The position numbers were made by a program, and so were the translations under genes. Positions 20,809-31,522 of a stretch of 64,000 nucleotides of DNA are shown here, piece after piece. The DNA comes from Sphingomonas changnyeongensis (GTDB lineage: Bacteria; Pseudomonadota; Alphaproteobacteria; Sphingomonadales; Sphingomonadaceae). The stretch covers positions 1,372,501 through 1,436,500 of the forward strand of contig NZ_CP047895.1 of assembly GCF_009913435.1 (NCBI RefSeq), given 5' to 3'. Position 1 is the stretch's first letter; each line of letters starts with the position of its first letter. Under the pieces are notes generated by a model, which was given only the letters and a program-made list of their open reading frames with translations, had not been told where the DNA came from and did not search any database.

Positions 20809-22658
20809 ACGCCGCCCCGCTCGTCGCGCTGGTCGGCAACCCCAATGCCGGCAAAAGCTCCCTGTTCAACGCGCTGACCGGCGCGCGCCAGAAGGTCGGC
20901 AATTATCCCGGCGTCACCGTCGAGCGTCATTCCGGGCGCATGGCGCTGGCCGATGGCCGCCCGGTCGAGCTGGTCGACCTGCCCGGAGCCTACAGCCTTG
21001 ATCCGGTCAGCCCGGACGAGGCGGTGACGCGCGATGTCGTGCTCGGCCATCAGGCCGGGGAGCGGCGGCCGGCGGCGCTGATCGTGGTCGTCGATGCCGG
21101 CAATCTCGACAATCATCTGCGCTTCGTGCTGCAGCTTGCAGCGCTCGGCCTGCCGATGGTCGTCGCGCTCAACATGGTCGATCTGGCCGAACGCGACGGG
21201 CTGCGCATCGACCCGGCGGTCCTGGCCGAGGCGCTGGGCGTGCCGGTGATCCCGACCGTGGCCGTCCGGCGGCGCGGCCTTGATGCGCTGAAGGCGGCAT
21301 TGGGTGAACGGCTGGCCATGCCGGCTGCTGATCCGCAGGGCGCTGAAGCGCCGGTGCCGCCGCTCGCCGAGCTGCAGAAACAGGCGCGGGCGCTTGCCGC
21401 GCGGGCGGTGATCGACGAGGCTCCGGCGCGTCGCGTCAGCCGCGGGCTGGACAGCGTCGCGCTGCACCCGGTGGCCGGGCCGCTGATGCTGGCCGCGATC
21501 CTGTTCGTGATGTTCCAGGCGGTGTTTTCCTGGTCCGAAGCGCCGGTCGGCTGGATCGAGCAAGGCTTTGCCCTGCTGGCCGAGCGGGCGGCGGCGCTGC
21601 TGCCGCCGGGCTTTGTGCGCTCGCTGCTCGTCGAAGGCGTGCTGGCCGGGGTGGGGGCGGTGGTCGTGTTCCTGCCGCAGATCCTGATCCTGTTCACCTT
21701 CATCCTGGTGCTGGAGGCGAGTGGCTATATGGTCCGCGCCGCCTTTCTGATGGACCGGCTGATGGCGCGGGTCGGCCTGTCGGGCCGCGCCTTCATTCCG
21801 CTCTTGTCCTCCTTTGCCTGTGCGGTGCCGGGGATCATGGCGACGCGCACGATCGACGATCCGCGCGACCGGCTGACAACGATCCTGATCGCGCCGCTGA
21901 TGACCTGCTCGGCCCGGCTGCCCGTCTACACGCTGATCATCGCCGCCTTCATCCCCGCGCGCAGCATCGGGCCGGGCATCGGGCTGCAGGGGCTGGTGCT
22001 GTTCGGCCTTTATGTCGCCGGCATTTTGGGGGCGATGCTCGCCGCGCTGGTGCTGCGCCGCACGGTGACGCGCGGGCGCGGCAGCGGCTTTCTGATGGAA
22101 ATGCCGCGCTATCAATGGCCGCGCCCCGCCGACATCGCCATCGGCCTGTGGCAGCGCGCGGTCATCTTCCTGAAGCGCGCGGGCACGATCATCCTTGCCT
22201 CGACCGTGCTGCTGTGGCTGCTCGCCTCTTATCCGCAAGCGCCCGAGGGTGTGCGGCAGAGCGAATATTCGGTCGCCGGGCGGCTGGCGCGCGGGGTGGA
22301 GGCGGTGGTCGCGCCGATCGGTTTCAACCACCAGATTTCGCTGGCGCTGATCCCGGCCATGGCCGCGCGCGAGGTCGCGGTGTCGGCCATCGCCACCGTC
22401 TATGCGATCGATGCGACCGACGAGGAGCAGGCGGCGCAGGCGCTGGAGGCGCGGCTGGGCGATGCCTGGCCGCTGCCGACCGCGCTCGCATTCCTCGCCT
22501 GGTTCGTGTTTGCGCCGCAGTGTATTTCGACCATCGCGGTCACGCGGCGCGAAACCAACAGCTGGCGCTGGCCCGCTTTCATGGTCGCCTATCTGTTCGC
22601 GCTGGCCTATCTGGCGGCGGGGGCCACGTTCTGGACGGCAACGGCGCTTGGCCTTTAG
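20805..22658 (+). CDS. feoB: Ferrous iron transporter FeoB
   Basis: FeoB imports Fe2+ through the inner membrane, using an N-terminal G domain. The G1 motif is 'GNPNAGKSSLFNALTG', switch I 'VGNYPGVTVE', G3 'LVDLPGAYSL' and G4 'ALNMVDLAE'. The membrane part has Gate motifs ('AFIPLLSSFACAVPGIMATR' and 'LTTILIAPLMTCSARLPVYT') with conserved Cys, and ends in several helices. At 617 residues it is shorter than the roughly 770 of E. coli FeoB, mostly in linker regions; the motifs are complete. No feoC is seen downstream. Confidence 0.96.
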   Translation: MNAAPLVALVGNPNAGKSSLFNALTGARQKVGNYPGVTVERHSGRMALADGRPVELVDLPGAYSLDPVSPDEAVTRDVVLGHQAGERRPAALIVVVDAGNLDNHLRFVLQLAALGLPMVVALNMVDLAERDGLRIDPAVLAEALGVPVIPTVAVRRRGLDALKAALGERLAMPAADPQGAEAPVPPLAELQKQARALAARAVIDEAPARRVSRGLDSVALHPVAGPLMLAAILFVMFQAVFSWSEAPVGWIEQGFALLAERAAALLPPGFVRSLLVEGVLAGVGAVVVFLPQILILFTFILVLEASGYMVRAAFLMDRLMARVGLSGRAFIPLLSSFACAVPGIMATRTIDDPRDRLTTILIAPLMTCSARLPVYTLIIAAFIPARSIGPGIGLQGLVLFGLYVAGILGAMLAALVLRRTVTRGRGSGFLMEMPRYQWPRPADIAIGLWQRAVIFLKRAGTIILASTVLLWLLASYPQAPEGVRQSEYSVAGRLARGVEAVVAPIGFNHQISLALIPAMAAREVAVSAIATVYAIDATDEEQAAQALEARLGDAWPLPTALAFLAWFVFAPQCISTIAVTRRETNSWRWPAFMVAYLFALAYLAAGATFWTATALGL

Positions 22659-22782
22659 CCGGTCACGGCCGGCGGGATCACCCGGCGGACCGGAGTTTTC
22701 CCCAGCTTCCCCGCGCCGGCCATATCGACTCGTCCGCCCGACGGGATAGAAGGGGGCAAATCCGAAGGCAGGAGCGATTTTC

Positions 22783-23340
22783 GTGGCAGGCAGCGTGAAC
22801 AAGGTGATCCTCGTCGGCAATCTGGGTGCGGACCCGGAAGCGCGGACGATGGGCAATGGCGGCGAGGTGGTGCAGCTGTCGGTCGCCACATCGGAAAGCT
22901 GGACCGACAAGATGTCCGGCGAGCGCCGCGACAAGACCGAATGGCACCGGGTGGTGATCTTCAACGAAAATCTCGGCCGCGTCGCGAAGCAGTATCTGCG
23001 CAAAGGCTCGAGCGTCTATCTGGAAGGCCAGCTCCAGACCCGCAAATGGCAGGACCAGTCGGGCCAGGACCGCTACACGACCGAAGTGGTGCTGCAGCGC
23101 TTTCGCGGCGAACTCGTGCTGCTCGGCGGTCGTGACGGCGGCGGCGGCGGGGGCGGCGCGCCGGGCGGTGGGGGCGGCTGGGGCGACGATGATCGCGGCT
23201 TTGGCGGCGGACGCGGCCAGGGCGGCGGGGGCTTTGGCGGTGGTGCCGGTGGCATGGGCGGCGGCATGGGTGGCGGCGGCGGCGGGCGCGGTGCGCCGGG
23301 GCCGTTCGACGCTGATCTGGACGATGACGTGCCCTTCTGA
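22783..23340 (+). CDS. ssb: Single-stranded DNA-binding protein
   Basis: SSB coats single-stranded DNA in replication and repair. The OB fold opens with '[18 protein letters not shown]' and includes '[20 protein letters not shown]' and '[20 protein letters not shown]'. The tail is a long low-complexity Gly-rich linker (about residues 120-172) ending in the acidic peptide DDDVPF that recruits partner proteins. Length is 185 residues. The start is GTG 22783 with GGAG eight bases upstream. A strong terminator follows 32 bases after the stop. Confidence 0.95.
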   Translation: MAGSVNKVILVGNLGADPEARTMGNGGEVVQLSVATSESWTDKMSGERRDKTEWHRVVIFNENLGRVAKQYLRKGSSVYLEGQLQTRKWQDQSGQDRYTTEVVLQRFRGELVLLGGRDGGGGGGGAPGGGGGWGDDDRGFGGGRGQGGGGFGGGAGGMGGGMGGGGGGRGAPGPFDADLDDDVPF

Positions 23341-23372
23341 ACCACAGGGCCTTTTGAACCTGATCCTGACCG

Positions 23373-23416
23373 ACCCGGCCGTCTCCACCCTGGACGGCCG
23401 GGTTTCTGCTGTTTTG
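23373..23416 (+). terminator. Rho-independent terminator after ssb
   Basis: A perfect 11-bp stem (ACCCGGCCGTC with GACGGCCGGGT) with a 9-base loop is followed by TTCTGCTGTTTT. It separates ssb from the TonB-dependent receptor gene. Confidence 0.82.
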
Positions 23417-23446
23417 GGGCTGTGCGGCGCGCGACCGAGTGGCGAA

Positions 23447-23464
23447 CTGTCACCAAATTGCCAC
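23447..23464 (+). promoter_or_regulatory. Possible Pho box before the first TonB-dependent receptor
   Basis: CTGTCAC-CAAA-TTGCCAC resembles the PhoB direct repeat (CTGTCAT, 4-base spacer, CTGTCAT) with 6 of 7 matches in the first unit and fewer in the second. It lies about 110 bp before the receptor start. The match is moderate and there is no supporting pho gene nearby. Confidence 0.35.
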
Positions 23465-23576
23465 AGTGAACGGCATTTCGGCAGTTTTTCGCAGGCGCAG
23501 CATGTTAACCCATTGCCAGCGTCAATCAGAGGAATAGCCTCTCGTCCTGCAACATCACAATGCCGGGGGGCTAATC

Positions 23577-26500
23577 ATGAAGGTTTCACTCAAGCTGCGT
23601 CTGCTTGCGGGCGCGTCGATGATCGGCGCGCTGGCCGGCACCGCACAGGCGCAGGTCGCGCCGCCGGCACCGGCTGAGACCGCCGACAATGCCGCCAGCG
23701 ACGAGCGCGAGGTGATCACCGTCACCGGCAGCCGCATCCAGCGCGATCCCAATGCCACCGCGCCGCTGCCGATCAGTTCCCTGTCCGCCGATGCGCTGCG
23801 CGCCGCCGGCAACAATGACGTCACCGCGACGCTGCGCCAGATCCCGGCGCTGCTCGCCTCTACCACGGTCGCCGACTCGATCGAGCGCGGCGGGCCGGCG
23901 TCGGTGTTGGTCAGGCGACGCTCAACCTGCGCCAGCTTGGCAGCAACCGCACGCTCGTCTTGGTCGACGGTTATCGCCATGTCTCCGGCGTCGCGGGCGC
24001 TCAGACGGTCGATGTGTCGACCATCCCCAATGCGCTGATCGACCGGATCGACGTGCTGACCGGCGGCGCATCGGCCGTTTACGGTGCCGATGCCGTGACC
24101 GGCGTCGTCAACTACATCCTCAAAAAGGATTTCGAGGGCATCGCCCTCGACGCCCAGGCCGGCATCTCGTCGCGCGGCGATGGTGAATCCTACCGGATCG
24201 AGGGCACCTATGGCCGCAACTTCGCCGATGGCCGGGGGAACATCACCCTGTCGCTCGGCTATACCGACGAGCAGGAGATCCTGTTCGGCGACCGCAGCTT
24301 CACCCGCGACAATGGCCGCGGCAACAACTCGACCGTCTATTCGAACCCGCTCAAGCGGTTCCAGAAGGGCGATATCGACGCATCGTCGATGCCGAACTTC
24401 GCATCCTATTTCCGGGTCGGCGGCCCGGGGCCGCGCGCCTCGCGCATCGCGTTCGGCCCGTCGATCCCGACTGCAGCCGACTTTGCCCGGCTTTTTCCCG
24501 GCCGCACGCCGACCGCGGCCGAAACCGCGCTGATGGCGCGCGCCGCCGAGGCACCAAACTTCGTCATCGGCCGTGCGCCGGTGTTTGCGATCAGCTCCAA
24601 TGCCGGGCTGCTGTTCCGCGCCGATTTTGCGCGTTTCCAGACCGATCTCAACAATAACGGCATCGCCGACTGTAACGAAAGCTATGTCGGCTGGACCGGC
24701 TTTGGCGGCGGGGGCTGCTATGTCACCACCCCCAATGGCGGCGTGAAGATCTTTGAAGACGGGATCATATCGACCAGCCAGAACCAGTTTGGCGGCGATG
24801 GCGCGGTCGAGCGCACCAATGAAAGCTCGCTGATCCCCGGGTCGCAGCGTTTCTACGCCAATCTGCGCACCAACTACGAGTTTTCCGACGCAGCCGAGCT
24901 GTTCGTCGACGCGAAGTTCGCGCGCAACGTTTCCGTCTCGCGCAACAACTACAACACCTTCTATGACTCGCTGCTGATCTTTCCGGACAATCCGTTCGTC
25001 CCCGCCGCGCTGCAGGGCGAGGCCGATGATGCCGGCGGCCTGCGCGTCAGCCGCGACTTTACCGATCTGGGGCCGAACACCCAGCGGGCGGTGCGCCAGA
25101 CCTACCGGCTGGTGGCCGGGCTGCGTGGCGAGATGACCGACCATCTGCGCTATGAGTTCGTCGCCAATTATGGCCGGACCGACAACAGCGTGACCCAGAG
25201 CAATTCGGTTCGTTATGACCGGCTGTTCGCCGCGATCGACGTGGTGCGCGGTCCCAATGGCCAGCCGATCTGCCGGTCGGACATCAGCTCGGTTCCGCAT
25301 CCGGGTTCGGAAACCTTCCCGGTCATCGCGCCCGGCTTCTTCACCTTCCGGCCCGGTGACGGGCAGTGCCGCCCGGCCAACATCCTGCGCGGTGCCCAGT
25401 CGATCAGCCAGGAAGCGGTCGATTTCATCACCACGCCGACGACCGACCGGTTCCGTATCGAGCAGACGGTGATCACCGCCAGCCTGACCGGCGACACCGG
25501 CGCGTTCCTGAACCTGCCCGGCGGGGCGGTGCAGTTTGCCGCCGGCGCCGAGTTCCGGCGCGAAAAGTCGCGCTCGCGCTTTTCCGATCTCGAACTCGGC
25601 TTGCTGCCTGAGGGCTCGCCCGCCGGCCCGGCGGGCACGTTCATCGGTGACATCAGCTCCAACCTGCAGCTGATTTTCGATCCCTCGACCCGCACTCAGA
25701 ATACAGGCGGCGCGTTCGACGTGTTCGAACTGTTCGGCGAAGTCTCGCTGCCGATCCTGAACGACAAGCCTTTCTTCCACGAGCTGTCGCTGGGCGCGGC
25801 CGGTCGCTATGCCGATTATTCGACCGTCGGCGGGGCGTTCACCTGGAACGTCAACGGCACCTGGGCGCCGGTGCCCGACATCCGCTTCCGCGGCACCTAT
25901 GCGGTCGCGATCCGCGCGCCCAACATCGCCGAACTGTTCAACCCGGCGCAGGGCGCGACCTTCCGTCCCGCCGATCCGTGCGATCTCGTCAACCAGGACG
26001 ATACGCCCAACCGGCTGCAGAACTGCATCGCGGCGGCGACCGCGCTCGGCATCCCCAATGCCGCGCAGTTCCTGTCGACTTATACCGATCCGCTGAGCGC
26101 CCGTTTCCCGGGTAGCGTAAGCGGTAATCCGGACCTGACCGAGGAAGAGGCGACGACCTGGACGGTCGGCGCGGTCGTGCAGCCGCGCTTCGTGCCCGGG
26201 CTGACGCTGTCGGGCGACTATTATTCGATCCGCATCGACAATGCGATTGCAGCCCCGACGGCGCAGGACATTGTCAACACCTGCTATGACAATGCGGGCT
26301 TCCCCAACCAGTTCTGCGCGCTGTTCGAACGTAACGGGCCGTCCGCCGGCCCGGCGACGTTCGGTTTCCGGTTCCTGCGTCAGACCCAGCTCAACTTTGT
26401 TGGTATCGAGACGTCGGGGGTCGATTTCTCGGTCAACTATGCCTTCAGCATCGCCAATGACTGGAAGTTCAACCTGGGCGTCAACGGCAACTGGACCGAG

Positions 26501-26887
26501 AAGGTCAACCGCTTCTTCGACCCGACCGACCGCACGCTGGTCAATCCGGCGCTGGGTGAGCTGAGCGTGCCGGAATGGTCGGGCGTCGGCACGATCGCCC
26601 TCAACTACAAGCGCCTGACGCTTGGCTATAATCTGCAGTTTATCCAGAGCACGGCGGTGGCGAGCGTGATCGATATCGAACGGATCGAGACCGAATTCGG
26701 GCCGGCGGGGCTGGCTCCCGATTACTGGATCCACGGCCTGTCGGTGAACTATGAGCTGACCGACAAGATCAACCTCTATGGCGGCGTCAACAACCTGACC
26801 GACAAGCAGCCCTATCTGTCCAGCTCCGCCTATCCGGTGTCGGGGATTGGCCGCTTCTTCTTCCTGGGCGCGCGCGCGCGGTTCTGA
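23577..26887 (+). CDS. TonB-dependent outer-membrane receptor 1 (frameshift near 23905-23912)
   Basis: About 1103 residues: a signal peptide (cleavage near 'GTAQAQ', residue 26), then the TonB box-like 'EVITVTGSRI', the plug ('VLVDGYRHVSG', 'GGASAVYGADAVTGVVNYI') and a 22-strand barrel ending in Phe ('FFFLGARARF'). Such receptors bring large or scarce solutes such as siderophores, saccharides or peptides across the outer membrane with TonB energy. The substrate cannot be told. The large insertions in the barrel are typical of sphingomonad receptors of the Oar-like class. The frame breaks near 23905-23912 inside the plug; adding one base gives 'FGQATLNLRQLG' or similar, the expected plug sequence, so it is probably intact. 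Confidence 0.9.
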
Positions 26888-26947
26888 GGCGCGCTGGTCC
26901 GAAGCAGGCTGGCAGCTTCGCTGCTCATTGCGAAAGATCGGCAGGAT

Positions 26948-26982
26948 AAGGGGCGCGGCATCAGCCGCGTCCCTTTCCTTTT
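26948..26982 (+). terminator. Rho-independent terminator after TonB-dependent receptor 1
   Basis: A stem pairing AAGGGGCGCGGC with GCCGCGTCCCTTT (one G-T pair) around ATCA is followed by CCTTTT. It is 60 bases after the receptor stop. The rest of the 282-bp gap before the second receptor shows a TTGACA at 27085-27090 but no convincing -10. Confidence 0.75.
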
Positions 26983-27169
26983 GGGGGCCGCGCGCGTTCC
27001 GGGAGGGGCTCGTCGGCGGGCTGTGCCAGGGTGTGACATTTTTAACGCATTAACCTGCGACACAATGTTCCAGCGCCGGGTGCGTTGACAGCAAGGTTAT
27101 GACCTGATCCAAATGCAATAAATCACAGCGCCCGCCAAAAGGGCGCGTCCAGTCTGGGGAGGATGAGGA

Positions 27170-29794
27170 ATGAAATCTGCGCGTTTTCTTGTGTCGTCTG
27201 CGGTCGCTGCATTGTTTGCAACGTCGCCCGTGCTTGCCCAGTCGGCTCCCGCGCCGCAGGATAACGCTACGGAAACTCAGGAGCAGGAGAATGTCGCCGA
27301 CATCATCGTGACGGCTGCCGGCCGCGCCCAGGTTGTGCAGGACGTGCCGATCGCGGTGAGCGTGCTGGGCGGCGAACTGATCACGCGCGGCAACATCGTC
27401 GATGTGCGCGGCATCCAGCAGATCGCGCCGTCGCTGCAGACGACGACCGGCCAGTCGGCGGCGACCGGCACCGTGCTGCGCATCCGCGGGGTTGGCACGG
27501 CAGGCGACAATCCGGGCTTCGAGCCGGCGGTCGGCGTGTTCATCGACGGCGTGTTCCGCGCGCGTTCGGGCATCGCGCTCGCCGAACTGCCGCAGCTTGA
27601 CCGGGTCGAGGTGCTGCGCGGGCCGCAGGGCACGCTGTTCGGCCGCAACACCTCGGCCGGCGCGCTCAACATCGTCACCGCCGGCCCGGCGTTCAACCTG
27701 GGCGGCTATGCCGAGGTCAGCTACGGCAATTATGACGAGCTTGAAGTGCGCGGCGGCATCACCGGTCCGGTGTCCGACACGCTCGCCCTGCGCCTCGACG
27801 GCGTCTATCACGTCCGCGACGGCACGATCCGCGACGTCAACAGCGACCGGCGGATCAACAATCTCGACCGTTACCTGCTGCGCGGCCAGGCGCTGTTTGA
27901 AAATGACGATGTCCGTTTCCGCCTGATCGCCGATTATGCGAAGACCGACGAACAATGCTGCGGCGCGGTCAACACCAACTCGTTCCTGCAGGGCCAGCCG
28001 GTCGCGCTGGGCGGGCCGGGCAACCCGGCGTTCGGTGCGGCGTTTGCGGCCGCCAGCGCGATCCAGCAGGTCGCCGCTGCCGGCGGGCGCACCGGCATCG
28101 TCACCCCCTATCGGCCGAGCGAGCGGCGCATGGCGATTTCGCCCAACCGCGACTATCTGGAAGCGGTCAAGGAATGGGGCGTGTCGGGGCAGCTGGATTA
28201 CACGCTGTCGGATTCGCTCAACCTGACCTCGATCACCGCCTATCGCGACTGGCAGGTGCGCCGGAACCAGGACATTGATTTCTCCGGCGTCGATCGCGCC
28301 TATCGCGAGGGCTATCGCAACCGGTTCAAGAACTTCACCCAGGAACTGCGCCTGCAGGGCCAGGCGTTTGACGACAAGCTCGACTGGCTGGTCGGCGGCT
28401 TCTACCTGAATGAAACGCTGACGCTGCGCGACACGGTCCGCTTCGGCACCGAATCGAGCCAGTATGTCGACGGCTTCATCAGCAACCTGACCCGTTCGGC
28501 GACGCTGCCCACCGGCTTCCAGGTGTTCGGCACCCGCGCCGGCACCCCGCTCGTCGGTCAGGTGCTGCTGGCGTCCAACCCGGCGCTGGCGGCGGCGGCG
28601 GCGGCCGGTGGCCCGGCGGTGCTCGGCACCTTCCTGTCGCCATTTCCGGGCACGCCCAATGGCGGCGGCCAGCAGGCCGACAATTACCGGGTCAAGACCA
28701 ACGCCATCGCGCTGTTCACCCACAACATCCTGAGCATCACCGACGATCTGAAGCTGACCCTCGGCCTGCGCTACAACCGCGAGACGAAGAAGATCCGCGC
28801 CGATCTCAACTCCACCGTGCCGGCGTGCAGCTTCCTGCTCAACCCCAATGCCACGCTGCTGCGCGCCGGGCTTGCGGGCCTGCCGAGCGGCCTTGGCAGC
28901 GCGATCACCAACCTTGCCTGCAACCCGACCGTCAACTCCGAGTTCAACGGCATCTACAATGGCCGCCGCACCGACGAGGAGTTCACCGGCACGGCCAAGC
29001 TGTCCTATGAGATCAGCGAAGCGGTGACGCTCTATGGCGGCTATGACCGCGGCTTCAAGTCGGGCGGGTTCAACCTCGACCGCGGCACGTTCGACACCCG
29101 GCTGCTGGGCGGCAATGGCGCGCAGATCGACGATCTGTCGTTCCGGCCCGAGACGGTCGACTCCTATGAAATCGGCATCAAGACCAATTTCTCGAGCGCC
29201 TTCACCTTCAACGCGACGTTGTTCACGGCCGATTTCAAGAACTTCCAGGACCTGACCTTCATCGGCAACAACTTCCGCGTCACCTCGGTCGCCAAGCTGC
29301 GCTCGCGCGGGGTGGAACTGGAATCGATCATCCGGCCCTATCGCGACCTGACGTTCAACCTGGGTTATTCCTACACCGACTCCCAGTATATCGACGACCG
29401 CCTGAACGCGATCCCGGAACTGGCGGCGGGCAACCGTGCGCAGACCACCAACACCCCGCGCGACGTGGTGACGGTGGCGATGAACTGGACGCCGCAGCTG
29501 TCGGATTCGGTGGGGCTGAGCGTCTATACCGACATGCGCTATTCGGGTGAGACGCGCACGATCAACGTGCTCGGGTCCGAACCGTTCACCGGCAATCCGG
29601 GCGTCGCGATCGTCAACGCCCGTGTCGGCTTGACCTTCCTGGAGCGCAAGCTGCTGGTCGAGGCCTATGTCGAGAACCTGTTCGACACCTATTTCAACGT
29701 GACCGCCTTCCCGATCCCGGAGCAGAGCAGCAACTTTGCCGTCTATCCGAACCTGCCGCGCTTCTACGGCGTCAGGGCGCGTTACACCTTCTGA
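27170..29794 (+). CDS. TonB-dependent outer-membrane receptor 2
   Basis: The 874-residue protein has a signal peptide (hydrophobic to 'FATSPVLAQS', cleavage near residue 24), a TonB box 'DIIVTAAGR', a plug with 'PIAVSVLGGELI', 'VGVFIDGVFRARSGIAL' and 'VLRGPQGTLFGRNTSAGALN', and a barrel ending 'GVRARYTF'. The plug variant 'RGPQGTLFGRNT' is the common sphingomonad type, and 'AGALNIVT' is its usual continuation. The substrate is unknown. It is read without interruption. It is separate from receptor 1 by a terminator and is not a paralogue by eye beyond family motifs. Confidence 0.93.
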   Translation: MKSARFLVSSAVAALFATSPVLAQSAPAPQDNATETQEQENVADIIVTAAGRAQVVQDVPIAVSVLGGELITRGNIVDVRGIQQIAPSLQTTTGQSAATGTVLRIRGVGTAGDNPGFEPAVGVFIDGVFRARSGIALAELPQLDRVEVLRGPQGTLFGRNTSAGALNIVTAGPAFNLGGYAEVSYGNYDELEVRGGITGPVSDTLALRLDGVYHVRDGTIRDVNSDRRINNLDRYLLRGQALFENDDVRFRLIADYAKTDEQCCGAVNTNSFLQGQPVALGGPGNPAFGAAFAAASAIQQVAAAGGRTGIVTPYRPSERRMAISPNRDYLEAVKEWGVSGQLDYTLSDSLNLTSITAYRDWQVRRNQDIDFSGVDRAYREGYRNRFKNFTQELRLQGQAFDDKLDWLVGGFYLNETLTLRDTVRFGTESSQYVDGFISNLTRSATLPTGFQVFGTRAGTPLVGQVLLASNPALAAAAAAGGPAVLGTFLSPFPGTPNGGGQQADNYRVKTNAIALFTHNILSITDDLKLTLGLRYNRETKKIRADLNSTVPACSFLLNPNATLLRAGLAGLPSGLGSAITNLACNPTVNSEFNGIYNGRRTDEEFTGTAKLSYEISEAVTLYGGYDRGFKSGGFNLDRGTFDTRLLGGNGAQIDDLSFRPETVDSYEIGIKTNFSSAFTFNATLFTADFKNFQDLTFIGNNFRVTSVAKLRSRGVELESIIRPYRDLTFNLGYSYTDSQYIDDRLNAIPELAAGNRAQTTNTPRDVVTVAMNWTPQLSDSVGLSVYTDMRYSGETRTINVLGSEPFTGNPGVAIVNARVGLTFLERKLLVEAYVENLFDTYFNVTAFPIPEQSSNFAVYPNLPRFYGVRARYTF

Positions 29795-29840
29795 TGCGCT
29801 GCGGCCGGGCCATCGCGGTCCGGCGCGCAGATTTCGTTTC

Positions 29841-29878
29841 GGCCCCGCCCGCTATTTGCGCGCGGGGCCATTGTTTTT
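29841..29878 (+). terminator. Rho-independent terminator after TonB-dependent receptor 2
   Basis: An 8-bp stem (GGCCCCGC with GCGGGGCC) with a 13-base loop is followed by ATTGTTTTT. It ends 28 bases before the folE start. Confidence 0.75.
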
Positions 29879-29906
29879 GGGGCGCGCACCCCCAACATAA
29901 CAACCT

Positions 29907-30518
29907 ATGATAGAGCAGTTTCTGATGGACGACCTGATCGAAACCCCGGGCAAGCTGCCGGTGCCGCGCAAGGTCGCCGAGGCGGTCCGCACGCTGATCG
30001 AATGGGCCGGGGACGATCCCGACCGCGAGGGGCTGCGCGATACGCCGCTGCGCGTCGCGCGCGCGTGGAAGGAATATTGCCAGGGCTATGACGAGGATCC
30101 GGCCGTCCACCTGACCCGCACCTTCGAGGAAGTGGGCGGCTATGACGAGCTGGTGCTGCTCAAGGACATTCCGTTCCAGTCGCACTGCGAACACCATATG
30201 GCGCCGATCATCGGCAAGGCGCATATCGCCTATCTGCCGCGCCACCGCGTCGTCGGCATTTCCAAGCTTGCCCGTGTGCTGCACGGCTTTGCCCGGCGTC
30301 TGCAGGTGCAGGAACGGCTGACCGCCGAGGTCGCCGATTGCATCTGGACGCATCTCCAGCCGCAGGGCGTCGCCGTGGTGATCGAGGCGAGCCACAGCTG
30401 CATGACCGCGCGCGGCGTGCGCACGCCGGGCGTCGCGATGACCACCAGCCGGGTGATGGGCGTGTTCCGCGACGATGAACGCAGCCGCAAGGAAGTGCTG
30501 GCGCTGATGGGCTGCTGA
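29907..30518 (+). CDS. folE: GTP cyclohydrolase I
   Basis: FolE opens GTP to dihydroneopterin triphosphate, the first step to folate. The 203-residue protein has '[18 protein letters not shown]', the zinc and active-site block '[19 protein letters not shown]', '[19 protein letters not shown]' and '[16 protein letters not shown]' with the second zinc Cys. All three zinc ligands (Cys, His, Cys) are present. The start ATG 29907 gives a six-residue extension before a second in-frame ATG at 29925 (MDDLIE); either could be used. It ends in a strong bidirectional terminator shared with rplI. Confidence 0.96.
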   Translation: MIEQFLMDDLIETPGKLPVPRKVAEAVRTLIEWAGDDPDREGLRDTPLRVARAWKEYCQGYDEDPAVHLTRTFEEVGGYDELVLLKDIPFQSHCEHHMAPIIGKAHIAYLPRHRVVGISKLARVLHGFARRLQVQERLTAEVADCIWTHLQPQGVAVVIEASHSCMTARGVRTPGVAMTTSRVMGVFRDDERSRKEVLALMGC

Positions 30519-30605
30519 GCCCCGGGGCGGGGGCGGCAGCCGCCGCCCGCCGTCGCTCGATCCCTCTCGCCCGCATCGGCCGCCTGCACGGGCTGCTTGT
30601 CCAAT

Positions 30606-30644
30606 AAAAAACCGCCGCCCGGAACGTCCGGACGGCGGTTTTTT
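30606..30644. terminator. Bidirectional terminator between folE and rplI
   Basis: A-runs and T-runs flank an almost perfect stem (CCGCCGCCCGGA with TCCGGACGGCGG, loop ACG), so it can end both the folE transcript and the convergent rpsF-rpsR-rplI transcript. Confidence 0.9.
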
Positions 30645-30673
30645 CATGTGCCGGTGACCGGCGCCGGGGGCGA

Positions 30674-31270
30674 TCAGCCCTGGGCGTCGTCCTCGGCCGC
30701 CGGAGCGTCGGCGGCGATGGTGCCCGGCTCGGCATTCGGGTCGAACGCTTCGGTGAAGCCCGATTCGTCCTTTTCGAACATCTCGGCCATCACGTCGACG
30801 CCCTTGGCCTGCAGCTCGGCTTCCTCCGGCGAACGGGCGACGTTCACGGTGATCGTGACCGCGACTTCCGGGTGCAGCGAGACCTTGACGGTGCTGATGC
30901 CGATCGCCTTGATCGGCTTGTCGAGCACGATCTGGTTCTTGGCGACCTTGACGTCGGCGGCGGCCAGCGCCTCGACGATGTCGCGCACCGAGACCGAACC
31001 GTAAAGCTGGCCGGTGTTCGACGCCTGACGGATCAGCGTGACCGACTTGCCGTCAACGGTGCCGGCGTCCTTTTCGGCGGTCGCGCGGCGGGCCGCATTG
31101 TCCGCCTCGATCTGGGCGCGATTGGCTTCGAAGACCTTGCGGTTGGCTTCGTTGGCGCGCAGCGCCTTCTTGCGCGGCAGCAGATAGTTGCGCGCAAAGC
31201 CCGGCTTCACCGACACGACATCGCCGATGCCGCCCAGCTTCTCGACGCGTTCGAGCAGAATAACGTCCAT
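30674..31270 (-). CDS. rplI: 50S ribosomal protein L9
   Basis: L9 is a long two-domain protein of the large subunit that helps keep the reading frame. The N-terminal rRNA-binding domain opens '[19 protein letters not shown]' and contains '[17 protein letters not shown]'. The C-terminal domain has '[11 protein letters not shown]'-like sequence (here '[15 protein letters not shown]') and '[18 protein letters not shown]'. At 198 residues it has an acidic extension of about 45 residues after the usual end, as in many alphaproteobacteria. It is the third gene of rpsF-rpsR-rplI. Confidence 0.97.
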   Translation of the reverse strand: MDVILLERVEKLGGIGDVVSVKPGFARNYLLPRKKALRANEANRKVFEANRAQIEADNAARRATAEKDAGTVDGKSVTLIRQASNTGQLYGSVSVRDIVEALAAADVKVAKNQIVLDKPIKAIGISTVKVSLHPEVAVTITVNVARSPEEAELQAKGVDVMAEMFEKDESGFTEAFDPNAEPGTIAADAPAAEDDAQG

Positions 31271-31283
31271 TGGGGGCGGCTCC

Positions 31284-31508
31284 TTACTTCACGATATAGG
31301 GCAGGAGGCCGAGATGGCGGGCGCGCTTGATCGCCTGGGCGAGTTCGCGCTGCTTCTTGGCCGACACCGCGGTGATGCGGCTGGGAACGATCTTACCGCG
31401 CTCAGAGACGAAGCCCTGGAGCAGACGGACATCCTTATAGTCGATGCGCGGCGCGTCCTTCGCGGAGAAGGGGCAGCTCTTGCGGCGACGGAAAAACGGG
31501 CGTGCCAT
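31284..31508 (-). CDS. rpsR: 30S ribosomal protein S18
   Basis: S18 binds with S6 to the platform of the small subunit. The 74-residue protein has the standard '[20 protein letters not shown]' N-terminal region, '[17 protein letters not shown]' and '[19 protein letters not shown]'. It lies 14 bases after rpsF and 13 before rplI, so the three are one operon. Confidence 0.98.
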   Translation of the reverse strand: MARPFFRRRKSCPFSAKDAPRIDYKDVRLLQGFVSERGKIVPSRITAVSAKKQRELAQAIKRARHLGLLPYIVK

Positions 31509-31522
31509 GATTCTTGTCTCCC

